A stretch of DNA of 64,000 nucleotides from TMED14 sp964475135 (GCA_964475135.1 CAYYWL010000003.1:1-64000), one strand, 5' to 3'. Shown: positions 42,882 to 53,005, counted from the stretch's first letter. Numbers and translations: made by a program. The notes: generated by a model not told the origin, from the letters alone.

Positions 42882-44003
42882 CTATTTGAGTCGTTTCTTT
42901 CTGTTGGTTTCGTAGTCCCTAAAAATCATCTCACCAAGGCCTTTGAGACCTGTGTAAAATGCCTTGCCTTGGTTGGCCTCGGTAAATGTGTCCACAAACT
43001 GCTGCAGGTAGGGGTCCCGCGCAATCATAAAGGTGGTAATCGGAATGTGCAGCTTGCGCGCCTGGGCCGCCTGGACGTAGCAGCGCTCGGTTACGTAAGG
43101 ATCCAGGCCGTTGCTGTTCATGTAGTAGGTTCCGTCGCGCTCTTTGATGCAGCTCGGCTTGCCGTCGGTGATCATAAAGATCTGCTTGTTGCTGTTTCGC
43201 TTGCGCCGCAGAATATCCATGGCGAGCTGCAATCCCGCCACGGTATTCGTGTGAAACGGTCCCACCTTTAAGTACGGAATCTCTTTGATCGAAATCCGCC
43301 ACGCATCGTTTCCGAACACAATGATATCGATGCTGTCTTTGGGGTAGCGCGTCGTAATGAGCTCGGCTAGCGCCATCGCGACTTTCTTGGCCGGAGTAAT
43401 TCGGTCCTCTCCGTACAAAATCATCGAATGGCTAATATCGATCATCAGCACCGTGCTCATCTGTGAGTTGAACTGGCTGTCCTCGACCACGAGGTCCTCT
43501 TCGGTGAGTTCAAAATCACCGATTCCGTGGTTGACCTGCGCATTTTTGATGCTCTCGGTGAGCGAAATCTTTTCGAGGCCGTCGCCGTACATGTAGGGGC
43601 GCATTTCGCCCGTCTTCTCGTCGCCGTCACCTGACTTTTTGGTTTTGTGGTTTCCGGATCCGCTCTTGTTGAGGTTGCCAAAAATCTGATCCAAGGCCGT
43701 CTGGCGGATGAGGCGCTCGGTCTTTGCCGTGATGCCCATGCCCGGAACCCCATCCCCATCGACCTCTGGGCGAATGTAGCCCCGCTCCCTCAAATCGTTG
43801 ATGAAGTCGTCGATCGTGTAGTTGTCGTCCGTGAGCTCGTACTCCTTGTCAAGCTCGCGCAGCCACGTGATGGCCTCGTCAAAATCGCCCGAAACATAGA
43901 CAATGAGCTCTTTGAAGATGTCGAACAGTTTGTCAAAGGGCGAAACGCTCTTGGGCTCAAACTGTGTAAAGAAGAATCCCTTGTCGCTAGCTACTCGTTC
44001 CAC
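42882..44003 (-). CDS. VWA-domain protein, partner of the AAA ATPase
   Basis: 373 residues with GTG start at 44003. The N-terminal ~180 residues are charged and helical (ELDKEYELTDDNYTIDDFIND). Residues ~190-350 form a von Willebrand A domain with an intact MIDAS start, VLMIDISHSMILYGEDR (D-x-S-x-S), and FMITDGKPSCI. Cytoplasmic. One base separates it from the ATPase gene. The linker KSGDGDEKTGEMRPYMYGD is typical of ViaA/CoxE-like relatives. Confidence 0.85.
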   Translation of the reverse strand: MERVASDKGFFFTQFEPKSVSPFDKLFDIFKELIVYVSGDFDEAITWLRELDKEYELTDDNYTIDDFINDLRERGYIRPEVDGDGVPGMGITAKTERLIRQTALDQIFGNLNKSGSGNHKTKKSGDGDEKTGEMRPYMYGDGLEKISLTESIKNAQVNHGIGDFELTEEDLVVEDSQFNSQMSTVLMIDISHSMILYGEDRITPAKKVAMALAELITTRYPKDSIDIIVFGNDAWRISIKEIPYLKVGPFHTNTVAGLQLAMDILRRKRNSNKQIFMITDGKPSCIKERDGTYYMNSNGLDPYVTERCYVQAAQARKLHIPITTFMIARDPYLQQFVDTFTEANQGKAFYTGLKGLGEMIFRDYETNRKKRLK

Positions 44004-44079
44004 CTTGGTTAAACTCTAACTGTGCCCGATTTGTTCCCCTAGGCTTGAACTCTGTTCTGATCCCTAAGTCCACAAAAAA

Positions 44080-44502
44080 CTAGTTGCGGTGCAAAATACC
44101 ACGTGCCCAGCTCGAACAGGGAATTCCGCATTTAGTGAAGCTGTTCCACGTCAAGCTGTCGTGCCCGAACACTATGCCGAGCTCGGCGTAGCTGCTTCCT
44201 CCGCCCGTTTGGCGAAAAAAGATCCCGCTCGCCGGAACCTTGAGCACGCCAAAATCTGCCGTCACGGTATCGCGAAACCCCGTCAGCGCTAATGAGCTAT
44301 CCCCGTTGAGCGCCACTTCAATCGTCCACCGCTGGATGTAGGTCGTGTCGAACATGGTCCAATTTCCGCCCACGGTCGAGGGGTACTGCGTGCCCAGTTC
44401 TACGTCCCCTTGGTAGGTTCCGACCCAAGCATTGCGGTAGTCGGTTTGGCGGTCGCAGCCGACCAAGGCGAGGGCGAGGGCAACCCATACGAGGCGGTTC
44501 AT
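44080..44502 (-). CDS. Small lipoprotein of unknown function
   Basis: 140 residues from ATG 44502; an in-frame ATG at 44517 is rejected because a TACCTTCA box lies between, 4 nt before 44502. Lipoprotein signal ALALVGCDRQ (Cys16). The body is a likely beta-barrel or lipocalin-like fold (WVGTYQGDVEL, WTIEVALNGDSSLALTGF, DSLTWNSFTKCGIPC) with a Cys pair near the end. No family recognised. Confidence 0.7.
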   Translation of the reverse strand: MNRLVWVALALALVGCDRQTDYRNAWVGTYQGDVELGTQYPSTVGGNWTMFDTTYIQRWTIEVALNGDSSLALTGFRDTVTADFGVLKVPASGIFFRQTGGGSSYAELGIVFGHDSLTWNSFTKCGIPCSSWARGILHRN

Positions 44503-44506
44503 AGCT

Positions 44507-44514
44507 TGAAGGTA
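44507..44514 (-). promoter_or_regulatory. Putative -7 box of the small lipoprotein gene
   Basis: TACCTTCA, 4 nt before ATG 44502. Confidence 0.4.
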
Positions 44515-44539
44515 CACCTGAGTGAAGTCAAAAAGCCGT

Positions 44540-44567
44540 GCTGGGGGCTCCGCCCCCAGCTTTTTTT
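44540..44567. terminator. Strong GC hairpin with T-tract
   Basis: GCTGGGGGC/GCCCCCAGC with loop TCC, then seven T on the plus strand; on the minus strand CTTTTT follows after a few bases. It lies upstream of the lipoprotein gene and would stop read-through from the tRNA side. Confidence 0.75.
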
Positions 44568-44608
44568 ATTGGCCACCTCATCAAAAAGTGCTTCATTTGG
44601 CGGGCCAT

Positions 44609-44638
44609 AAAAAAGCCGCGTAGTATTCTACGCGGCTT
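44609..44638 (-). terminator. Intrinsic terminator of tRNA-Gln
   Basis: Eleven-base stem AAGCCGCGTAG/CTACGCGGCTT with a 4-nt loop, followed by TTTTTT on the minus strand, directly downstream of the tRNA. Confidence 0.9.
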
Positions 44639-44648
44639 AGGTCTCTTG

Positions 44649-44720
44649 TTGCCCCACTAGGACTCGAACCTAGACTGACGGAACCAAAATCCGCTGTCCT
44701 GCCAATTAGACGATGGGGCA
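44649..44720 (-). tRNA. tRNA-Gln (anticodon TTG)
   Basis: 72 nt. Acceptor arms TGCCCCA/TGGGGCA pair fully, discriminator A. The anticodon stem-loop CGGATTTTGGTTCCG presents TTG; the T-arm CTAGGTTCGAGTCCTAG is canonical. The 3' CCA is not encoded. Sits 54 bp downstream of the carboxyltransferase gene on the same strand and has its own terminator. Confidence 0.95.
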
Positions 44721-44774
44721 TCGTTAAAGGGACGGCAAATGTAGCGCGAGAAGGGCAATTGCCCAAATACCCTC

Positions 44775-46328
44775 TTAAAGCGGAATATTTCCGTGCTTGC
44801 GCTTCGGACGCGCCACCGATTTGTTCTCGAGCATCGCAAATGCCTTGATGAGTTTGGCCCGCGTTTCGTGCGGAAAAATTACCTCGTCCACATAGCCACG
44901 CGCCGCCGCCTGGTAGGGGTTGGCGAAGGCCTCAGCGTATTCGGCCTCCTTCTGCGCCCACATGGCCGCGGGGTCAGCAGCCTTGCTGATTTCGTTTTTA
45001 AAAATGATTTCGGCAGCTCCTTTAGCGCCCATAACCGCAATTTCGGCCGATGGCCACGCGAAGTTGAGGTCGGCTCCGATGTGCTTTGAATTCATCACGT
45101 CGTAGGCTCCGCCGTAGGCCTTACGGGTGATGACCGTGATGCGCGGAACCGTCGCCTCACTAAACGCATAGAGCAGCTTGGCTCCGTGCATGATGATGCC
45201 GTTCCACTCTTGGTCGGTTCCGGGCAAAAATCCGGGCACGTCTTCGAGCACCAGCAGCGGAATATTAAACGCGTCGCAAAAGCGCACAAACCGAGCCCCC
45301 TTGGTCGACGCGTGAATGTCCAGCACCCCTGCCAGGTAGGCGGGCTGGTTGGCAACGATTCCGACCGAACGGCCCGCAAGGCGCGCAAAGCCTACCACCA
45401 TGTTGCAGGCGAAGTCTTTGTGCACCTCATAAAAGCTCCCGGCGTCCACCACCTCGCTGATGACGTCGTGAATGTCGTAGGGCTGCTGGGCGCTCTCGGG
45501 CACCACCGCGTCCAACTTCGGACGGCGCTCGTCGCCCTTGGTGTACGGCAGGTGCGGAACCCCATCCATATTGTTCTGCGGCAGGTAGCTCAAGAGCGTC
45601 TTGAATCCCTCAATCGCCGCCACACCGTTCGGATAGGTGAAGTGGGTTACGCCGCTCTTGCTGGCGTGCGCGGAGGCTCCGCCCAGCTCTTCAGAGGTCA
45701 CCTCTTCGTGCGTCACGGTCTTGACCACGTTCGGACCCGTCACAAACATGTACGAATTGCCCTCAACCATTCCGATGAAGTCAGTAAGCGCTGGTGAATA
45801 CACGGCTCCGCCTGCACAGGGGCCCATGATCAGGCTCAGCTGGGGAATCACGCCCGACGCGAGCGTGTTGCGGTAAAAGAGGTCCGCATATCCCCCCAAG
45901 CTCACGACGCCTTCTTGAATACGGGCTCCGCCCGAATCATTGAGGCCCACAATCGGAGCTCCGTTGTCCATGGCCAAGTCCATGATGCGGCAAATTTTTT
46001 CAGCATGCGCCTCGGCCAGCGAGCCCCCCAGCACCGTGAAATCTTGGGCGTAGGCATAGGTAAGCCGGCCGTTGACGGTGCCGTAACCCGTCACGACTCC
46101 GTCGCCCAAAAACTGCTGCTTGTCTAAGCCAAACAGGGTGCTGCGGTGGGTCACCAGGGCGCCCAATTCTTCAAAGCTGCCCTCGTCAAAAAACAGTTCA
46201 AGGCGCTCGCGTGCCGTCAACTTCTTTTTGGCGTGCTGGGCGTCAATACGTGCTTGGCCGCCGCCGAGCTGCGCCTCGGCGCGCTTCGCCGCAAGCGTTT
46301 CAAATGCTTTGGATGAGGATTGTGCCAT
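44775..46328 (-). CDS. Acyl-CoA carboxylase carboxyltransferase subunit (propionyl-CoA carboxylase beta-like)
   Basis: 517 residues, full length. Landmarks: KKLTARERLELFFDEGSF, GLNDSGGARIQEGV, MGPCAGGAVYSPALTDF, VTHEEVTSEELGG, DVPGFLPGTDQEWNGIIMHGAKLLYAF, ITRKAYGGAYDVM. This subunit transfers carboxyl from biotin to propionyl- or acetyl-CoA. No biotin carboxylase or biotin carrier gene is in the window, so the complex must be assembled from elsewhere. TAACTTCG lies 4 nt before the ATG. The 305-bp upstream region holds word-repeat element B. Confidence 0.93.
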   Translation of the reverse strand: MAQSSSKAFETLAAKRAEAQLGGGQARIDAQHAKKKLTARERLELFFDEGSFEELGALVTHRSTLFGLDKQQFLGDGVVTGYGTVNGRLTYAYAQDFTVLGGSLAEAHAEKICRIMDLAMDNGAPIVGLNDSGGARIQEGVVSLGGYADLFYRNTLASGVIPQLSLIMGPCAGGAVYSPALTDFIGMVEGNSYMFVTGPNVVKTVTHEEVTSEELGGASAHASKSGVTHFTYPNGVAAIEGFKTLLSYLPQNNMDGVPHLPYTKGDERRPKLDAVVPESAQQPYDIHDVISEVVDAGSFYEVHKDFACNMVVGFARLAGRSVGIVANQPAYLAGVLDIHASTKGARFVRFCDAFNIPLLVLEDVPGFLPGTDQEWNGIIMHGAKLLYAFSEATVPRITVITRKAYGGAYDVMNSKHIGADLNFAWPSAEIAVMGAKGAAEIIFKNEISKAADPAAMWAQKEAEYAEAFANPYQAAARGYVDEVIFPHETRAKLIKAFAMLENKSVARPKRKHGNIPL

Positions 46329-46332
46329 ACCG

Positions 46333-46340
46333 CGAAGTTA
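46333..46340 (-). promoter_or_regulatory. Putative -7 box of the carboxyltransferase gene
   Basis: TAACTTCG, 4 nt before ATG 46328; it lies 13 bp from the left end of repeat element B. Confidence 0.5.
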
Positions 46341-46343
46341 GCG

Positions 46344-46627
46344 CCCGGCACCTTAGCGAGGTTGGCAAGGTTAGCTCGTTAGCTGCTGGTTGCTCGTTGC
46401 TCCTGCATGCGCAGTCACCAGCTAGAGAACGCGCCAAGCCAACTGTTCGGTTCTAACCGGATTTTACTTTTTTTCAAAAAACCCAAACTAGCTTGATTGG
46501 TGTAAATCAACGCGTTAACCTAAAAATCCGTTTAGGAAAAAACCATGAAGCGGCACGAGCTGCGCCGCAGCGCGAAGGGCAAAAAGCTAACGAGCTAACC
46601 TTGCCAACCTCGCTAACGAGCCAACCG
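46344..46627. repeat. Word-repeat element B with perfect 31-bp inverted ends
   Basis: This 305-bp gap without a gene carries a perfect 31-bp inverted repeat: 46354-46384 and 46585-46615 (ends tagcgaggttggc... and ...gccaacctcgcta). The arms use the same words as element A (cgttagc, gaggttggc, aaggttagc). The ~200 bases inside include ctagctt, a T-rich run (46469-46475) and no ORF. It resembles a miniature inverted-repeat element in shape, but no target duplication was identified. Confidence 0.8.
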
Positions 46628-46633
46628 GCGCTC

Positions 46634-48430
<1,797 letters not shown>

Positions 48431-48438
48431 GAAGGATG

Positions 48439-48446
48439 CAAAGGTA
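48439..48446 (-). promoter_or_regulatory. Putative -7 box of lepA
   Basis: TACCTTTG, perfect match to TAnnTTTG, 8 nt before ATG 48430. Confidence 0.55.
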
Positions 48447-48481
48447 ACCTCGCGCGTAGCCTCTTGTTCTTCGGAACTTCC

Positions 48482-48489
48482 GATATTTG
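48482..48489 (+). promoter_or_regulatory. Putative -7 box of parB
   Basis: GATATTTG, one mismatch, 3 nt before ATG 48493; a TTG lies 15 nt upstream. Confidence 0.45.
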
Positions 48490-48492
48490 TGC

Positions 48493-49401
48493 ATGGCCAC
48501 ACCGAAACGCCCAGCACTGGGCCGCGGACTCTCCGCGCTACTGAACGACAACGCCGCCGTAACGGCGCAAGACCCCGGCGCGCGCGACGTGGTTTCGAGC
48601 ATTTTTGAGGTGGCGCTGAGCCAAATCCAGGCCAATCCCAAGCAGCCCCGCACCCAGTTTGAGCCGGGTCCGCTCGAAGAACTCGCCGAATCCATTCGCC
48701 AACTCGGCATCATTCAGCCCATCACGGTGCGCCGCATCGAGGCTGACCGATTCGAAATCATTTCGGGCGAACGACGCTTTCGCGCCGCGCAGCTCGCTGG
48801 ATTGGAGCGCGTCCCTGTGTTTGTGCGCCTCGCCGACGACCAGCAAATGCTTGAAATGGCGTTGGTTGAAAACATTCAGCGCCGCGACCTCGACCCCATG
48901 GAGGTTGCCTTTTCGTACCAACGCCTCATGGAAGAGTGCAGCCTCACCCAGCAGCAGGTTTCAGAGCGCGTGGGCAAGCAGCGCTCGACGGTGGCCAACT
49001 TTCTTGGCCTTCTGAAATTGACGCCCCTGATTCAGGCGGGACTTCGCGACCGAACCATCAGCGCTGGGCATGCCAAGGCACTTGTGGGCCTCGAAGACCC
49101 CAACGTTCAGGACGAGCTCTACATGGACAGCGTGGCCCAGCAGTGGTCGGTCCGCCAGCTCGAAGAAGCCGTGCGCCTCGTCCAAAACCCTGACGGTATT
49201 CCCGGTTCCGAAACCCCCGAAGCTCTTGCCGCCCCAGCCCGCGGACGCAGCATCAACGATGTGGCCTCAGCTCAGGCGTTCAAAAACATCCTCGGACTGG
49301 CCGCCAAAGTGACCAAAACTGCCCAAGGCTCGGGCACGGTCACCTTGAAGTTCCGCAGCGAAGAAGAGCTTCAAAAAGCGCTTAAAAACATGGGGTTCTA
49401 A
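48493..49401 (+). CDS. parB: Chromosome-partitioning protein ParB
   Basis: 302 residues from ATG 48493 (MATPKRPALGRGLSALL). The CTP-binding/ParB-Nuclease domain shows QPRTQFEPGPLEELAESIRQLG, ISGERRFRAAQLAGLERVPVFV and LVENIQRRDLDPMEVAFSYQRL; the DNA-binding HTH is LTQQQVSERVGKQRSTVANFL. The C-terminus is a short dimerisation segment (VTLKFRSEEELQKALKNM). It loads on parS for chromosome segregation. parA is not beside it, which is less usual. Confidence 0.95.
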   Translation: MATPKRPALGRGLSALLNDNAAVTAQDPGARDVVSSIFEVALSQIQANPKQPRTQFEPGPLEELAESIRQLGIIQPITVRRIEADRFEIISGERRFRAAQLAGLERVPVFVRLADDQQMLEMALVENIQRRDLDPMEVAFSYQRLMEECSLTQQQVSERVGKQRSTVANFLGLLKLTPLIQAGLRDRTISAGHAKALVGLEDPNVQDELYMDSVAQQWSVRQLEEAVRLVQNPDGIPGSETPEALAAPARGRSINDVASAQAFKNILGLAAKVTKTAQGSGTVTLKFRSEEELQKALKNMGF

Positions 49402-49423
49402 GAAACCCAACGCGACCCCCCCA

Positions 49424-49460
49424 ACAAAAAAGCCCGCCGTCACCGGCGGGCTTTTGCTTT
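49424..49460. terminator. Bidirectional intrinsic terminator
   Basis: AAGCCCGCCG/CGGCGGGCTT with loop TCAC; T-rich on the plus strand (TTTTGCTTTTT) and TTTTTTG on the minus strand, between convergent parB and the S46 peptidase. Confidence 0.92.
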
Positions 49461-49474
49461 TTCGGAGCAACCGA

Positions 49475-51610
49475 CTAGCGCAGCGTCATCTCCTTGACCA
49501 AGTGACCGGCACCAGCGTACTTGTCGATGATGAAGAGCACGTAGCGAATGTCGCACGAAATCGTGCGCTGCAGCTCCGTTTCAAAGAAAATGTCGCCCGA
49601 CATCGCCTCCCAGTTGCCGTCAAAGGCCACACCGATCAGCTCGCCTTTGGCGTTGATCAGCGGCGACCCAGAGTTGCCCCCGGTGATGTCGTTGCCCGAA
49701 ATGATTCCGACCGGAACGCGGCCCGTTTTGTCGGCGTACGGACCAAAATCCTTGGCCTTGTAGAGCTCCTTGAGGCGGGCCGGAACCACAAACTCAGGAT
49801 TCGAAGCATCCTCCTTCTGCATCACGCCGTCGAGGTAGGTGATGTAGTCGTACTTCACGCCGTCGCGGGGCTCGTAGCTGCCCACGTGGCCGTACGTCAT
49901 GCGCATCGTCGAGTTCGCGTCGGGCGACCAAGTACGGGTCGGATCCATTTCGCGCACACCCGCCGTCAGCAGGCGGTAGGCCTTGGTCTTTTTCGCGGCG
50001 AGCGAAGCATCCTGACCGCCGAAGTAGGTCGTGCGGAAGTCGTTCGCCACCTTGGTCAACGGGTCGTTGGCAAGCGTCGCGGAATCGGGATTCTCAAGGA
50101 ATGCCGCAAAACGCTTCGCGTCCATGTAGATCGAGTTCTCGTAGGCGTTGTTGGCAAAGGCCTCAAGTGCTGAAGCGTCACCGTTCATGTCCTGCAAGAA
50201 CTTAGGCTGCTGTGCCTTTGGTACGTCGTTCATGTACAGCTTCCACAGCGCCATCATCAAGTCGCGGTCGACACCCGCGTGGAACTCAGCGAAGTTCTCG
50301 CGAGCCATCTCTTCGATACCGGCAATACTCTTTTTCAGGGCATCGCGGTCTTTTGCCACGCGTTCGAGCGTGCGGCCCATTCGGTAAGCAAACAGCGCCG
50401 AAGAGGGTCCGCGCACGATGCCTTCCATCAAAAAGACGTTGTTCACTACCGATGCATTGGTGGCATCGTAGTACTCAGCCATAAGCTTAAGTGACTCACC
50501 GTACTTGGCCTGGCGCTCGGGCGACTGGGCGATCCACGCCTCAAACTGCTTCTCGAGGTCGCGCTTCTTGTCGTACACCTTATTGTTCTTGAGCTGCTCG
50601 GTCTGGCCGATGTAGTACTTCCAGTAGTTCGCGGTCGACGCGTAGTTCGAGGCCAGCAAAATGTTGAGCGCGGGATCCGACTCCATGTACTTGCGTAAAA
50701 CCGCCAGCTTTTGGTCGCGGATCTTCACCACGGTCGGATTGTACAGGTCAATCGCCTGCTGCACGCCCCAGCTGCTGAGGTAGCGGTCGGTGCGTCCGGG
50801 GTAGCCGAAAATCATTGTAAAATCGCCGTCCTTTACCCCTTTGGTGCTTACGGGAAGGTGGTGCTTCGGAGTCAAAGGCACGTTGTCGGCGCTGTATTCG
50901 GCGGGCTTTCCGTCCTTGCCGGCGTACACGCGGAACATCGAGAAGTCCCCCGTGTGGCGCGGCCACATCCAGTTGTCGGTGTCGCCACCAAACTTTCCGA
51001 CGCTGCTCGGCGGAGTTCCGACCAAACGAACGTCGTTAAACTTCTCGTAGACAAACAGGTAGAACTCGTTGCCGTGGTAGAACGTCTCCACCGAAGCCTC
51101 GTAGTGCGTGCCCTCGGTGGCCGCCTTGGCAAGCTCGGAACCCTTCATTTGAATGGCCTTTGCGCGCTCTGCCTCAGACATTTGGTCGTTCAATGAGGCA
51201 TTGACGGCGGCAGTAACATCTTCAATGCGCACCAAGAAGTTGGCAAAAAGGCCCGGATTGGGCAGCTCTTGGCTGCGGTCCATGGCCCAGAAGCCGTCCT
51301 CGAGGTAGTTATGCTTTACCGTCGAATGCTTTTGAATGGCGTCGTACCCACAGTGGTGGTTGGTCAGCAGCAAGCCTTGCGACGAGATGATTTCGCCGGT
51401 GCAAAATCCGCCAAACGACACAATTGCGTCTTTTAACGAACCGTGGTTGATGTCGTAAAGGTCTTTGGCTGAAAGCTTTAGACCTTCTTTCTTCATTTGG
51501 GCGTAGTTCAGTTTCTGAATCAGCAACGGAATCCACATGCCTTCGTCAGCGCGAAGGCTTGTTGGCAGCGCAAGCGCCACCGCCAGTAAGAGTGCAATGA
51601 ATTTTTTCAT
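49475..51610 (-). CDS. S46 family dipeptidyl-peptidase, DPP7-type
   Basis: 711 residues. Signal peptide to about residue 21. The trypsin-like triad is visible: His85 (TNHHCGYDAI), Asp at about 210-213 (FGGDTDNWMW) and Ser at about 646 (GGNSGSPL). The specificity segment reads AFDGNWEAMSGDI; a Gly there characterises DPP7 (hydrophobic P1), while DPP11 has Arg (acidic P1), so DPP7-like specificity is predicted. Periplasmic peptide degradation for amino-acid nutrition. A TAACTTTA box precedes the ATG by 7 nt. Confidence 0.95.
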   Translation of the reverse strand: MKKFIALLLAVALALPTSLRADEGMWIPLLIQKLNYAQMKKEGLKLSAKDLYDINHGSLKDAIVSFGGFCTGEIISSQGLLLTNHHCGYDAIQKHSTVKHNYLEDGFWAMDRSQELPNPGLFANFLVRIEDVTAAVNASLNDQMSEAERAKAIQMKGSELAKAATEGTHYEASVETFYHGNEFYLFVYEKFNDVRLVGTPPSSVGKFGGDTDNWMWPRHTGDFSMFRVYAGKDGKPAEYSADNVPLTPKHHLPVSTKGVKDGDFTMIFGYPGRTDRYLSSWGVQQAIDLYNPTVVKIRDQKLAVLRKYMESDPALNILLASNYASTANYWKYYIGQTEQLKNNKVYDKKRDLEKQFEAWIAQSPERQAKYGESLKLMAEYYDATNASVVNNVFLMEGIVRGPSSALFAYRMGRTLERVAKDRDALKKSIAGIEEMARENFAEFHAGVDRDLMMALWKLYMNDVPKAQQPKFLQDMNGDASALEAFANNAYENSIYMDAKRFAAFLENPDSATLANDPLTKVANDFRTTYFGGQDASLAAKKTKAYRLLTAGVREMDPTRTWSPDANSTMRMTYGHVGSYEPRDGVKYDYITYLDGVMQKEDASNPEFVVPARLKELYKAKDFGPYADKTGRVPVGIISGNDITGGNSGSPLINAKGELIGVAFDGNWEAMSGDIFFETELQRTISCDIRYVLFIIDKYAGAGHLVKEMTLR

Positions 51611-51617
51611 AGGGCGT

Positions 51618-51625
51618 TAAAGTTA
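51618..51625 (-). promoter_or_regulatory. Putative -7 box of the S46 peptidase gene
   Basis: TAACTTTA (7 of 8), 7 nt before ATG 51610. Confidence 0.4.
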
Positions 51626-51640
51626 CGCCCTGAGCGGCAA

Positions 51641-52432
51641 TTAGCTCACCAACTCGCCCGCCCGCACCTTGGCGGCAATGGCGTCCCAAAGCTTTAACCG
51701 CGCCTCGAGCGCCTCCACGCAGGCATCTTCTGCCTCAAGCCACAACTCGTCGTCCTCTTTGCAGAGGTTTTTCATCATCTGAATCGCCATCGGTCCGTGC
51801 TCGTCGCCGTCCAATTCAATGTGGCGGTCGAGGTAGTACACAAAGGCGCTCAGCTCGGTCGGATGCTCCGCGTACAGCTTCTTAATGAGTGCGGTAAACA
51901 TATCCGGAATCAAATCCTCGCGCCCAAACGTGAACGCCGCGGCCGTCTGGTGGAGCTTGCCCCGCTTGAGAATGCGGTCCGTGGCCTTCAAAAAGTCCAT
52001 GGTCGCTTCGTCGATCTCGGCGAGGTTAAATCGCAGCATGTCCTTGGCCTTAAATCCAGCCTGAAGCTTGCTCACAAAGCGCACAATCGTGCGGGTTTCG
52101 GCTCCGGCCTGGCGCATGGCGTCGAGGTAGAGCTCGTAGTGGCTCGCAGGGCGCCCGTTGACGTCCACGTCGGACTCTTCGGCCACCACAATTTCGTTGA
52201 TGAGTCGGCGCGAGGCACGGTCTTCGGTTGGAACCCATGCCTCATCCACACACGTGAGATCCCGCTGCAGCGCCTTGAGGAGCCGCATAAAATCCCACAC
52301 CGCAAAAACGTGGTGCTCCATAAAGGTGCGTACCTCGTTCATGCTCTGCATCATCGGGTACAGCTCGTGGTTCAAAATCGCTTGGCGCAGAGGCTCAATG
52401 CGGCGCTGAAGGGAGAGGATTCTAAATTCCAT
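51641..52432 (-). CDS. DUF3050 (heme-oxygenase-like fold) protein
   Basis: 263 residues from ATG 52432 (MEFRILSLQRRIEP); upstream in-frame ATGs lie in repeat element D and are rejected. All-helical. Candidate metal ligands recur in the right order for a heme-oxygenase-like di-iron fold: MEHHVFAVWDF, EESD...SHYELYLDAM, and DRHIELDGDEHGPMA. The family is poorly characterised; some related folds are di-iron oxidases, which is an inference here. Cotranscribed with the DUF2480 gene (60-bp gap containing element D). Confidence 0.8.
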   Translation of the reverse strand: MEFRILSLQRRIEPLRQAILNHELYPMMQSMNEVRTFMEHHVFAVWDFMRLLKALQRDLTCVDEAWVPTEDRASRRLINEIVVAEESDVDVNGRPASHYELYLDAMRQAGAETRTIVRFVSKLQAGFKAKDMLRFNLAEIDEATMDFLKATDRILKRGKLHQTAAAFTFGREDLIPDMFTALIKKLYAEHPTELSAFVYYLDRHIELDGDEHGPMAIQMMKNLCKEDDELWLEAEDACVEALEARLKLWDAIAAKVRAGELVS

Positions 52433-52503
52433 GTCTACTTGTTTCTGGCTTCTCGTTTCTTGTTCTTGGTTCCTCGCGTAGGTCACTAGAAACTAGGAAC
52501 CAG
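52433..52503. repeat. Word-repeat element D inside an operon
   Basis: Left arm (52440-52474) with gtttctgg, gtttcttg, ttggttcct; right arm (52485-52506) ctagaaactaggaacc, agaaac: imperfect inverted repeats of the same words. The last codons and stop of the DUF2480 gene (SGS then TAG) are made from the right arm. Shares actagaaac with element E. Confidence 0.55.
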
Positions 52504-53005
52504 AAACTTTAAAGATCGGTACATTGCTGCAGGCCTCGCCGTACATGAGCTTGTCGGCCACCTTCGTGAGCTGTTGGGCTGCGACGGCGTAGGCGGTGTC
52601 CGGGACGGGATGGGTTCCGCAGCCCTTGAGCAGGACTTTGGCGCTGCGGTAGGCCGACCAGTCGTGGGTCGCGAGGACCTGAGCGTAGTAGGCCGAAAGC
52701 ACTTCGGATGGGGTTCCGAAACCCACAATCAATGCGTGCGACGCGAGCGCACTGGCGAGCATTGGCCCCAACCACTGCGGAACAATCACGTCCTGAGCAC
52801 CCTCAAGGCAGACCACGGCGCGGTCGTACGTATGCTTTTCTAAATTCCGCACGTATTCACGTACAGAAGCTTCACGAATGATGCCTTCGGGTGCGAGCTC
52901 GGGAAGCGAAATGCGCCGCACTCCACCAGCAGGCCAAAAGTCCTCGAGGTCAAAGGTGACCAGGGCACTTTGGGCGACGCGGTTGGTGATGGGCGCTTCG
53001 TTCAC
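52493..53005 (-). CDS. DUF2480 family protein
   Basis: 170 residues. Matches the conserved Bacteroidota DUF2480 pattern: NRVAQSALVTFDLEDF near the start, EASVREYVRN, QDVIVPQWLGPMLAS, KVLLKGCGTHPVP and the ending YGEACSNVPIFK with conserved Cys. Function unknown; the family often sits next to Suf/iron-sulfur genes, as here (downstream of HMG-CoA synthase and sufT-sufE-sufS on the same strand, 9-bp gap). The C-terminal SGS and stop come from repeat element D. Confidence 0.85.
   Translation of the reverse strand: MNEAPITNRVAQSALVTFDLEDFWPAGGVRRISLPELAPEGIIREASVREYVRNLEKHTYDRAVVCLEGAQDVIVPQWLGPMLASALASHALIVGFGTPSEVLSAYYAQVLATHDWSAYRSAKVLLKGCGTHPVPDTAYAVAAQQLTKVADKLMYGEACSNVPIFKVSGS

Noticed and set aside
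46354..46615. Insertion sequence
   Set aside because: The inverted ends are perfect but there is no transposase and no target duplication could be seen.
48431..48517. Longer lepA start
   Set aside because: It would cross the lepA -7 box and the parB promoter and adds residues absent from the family.
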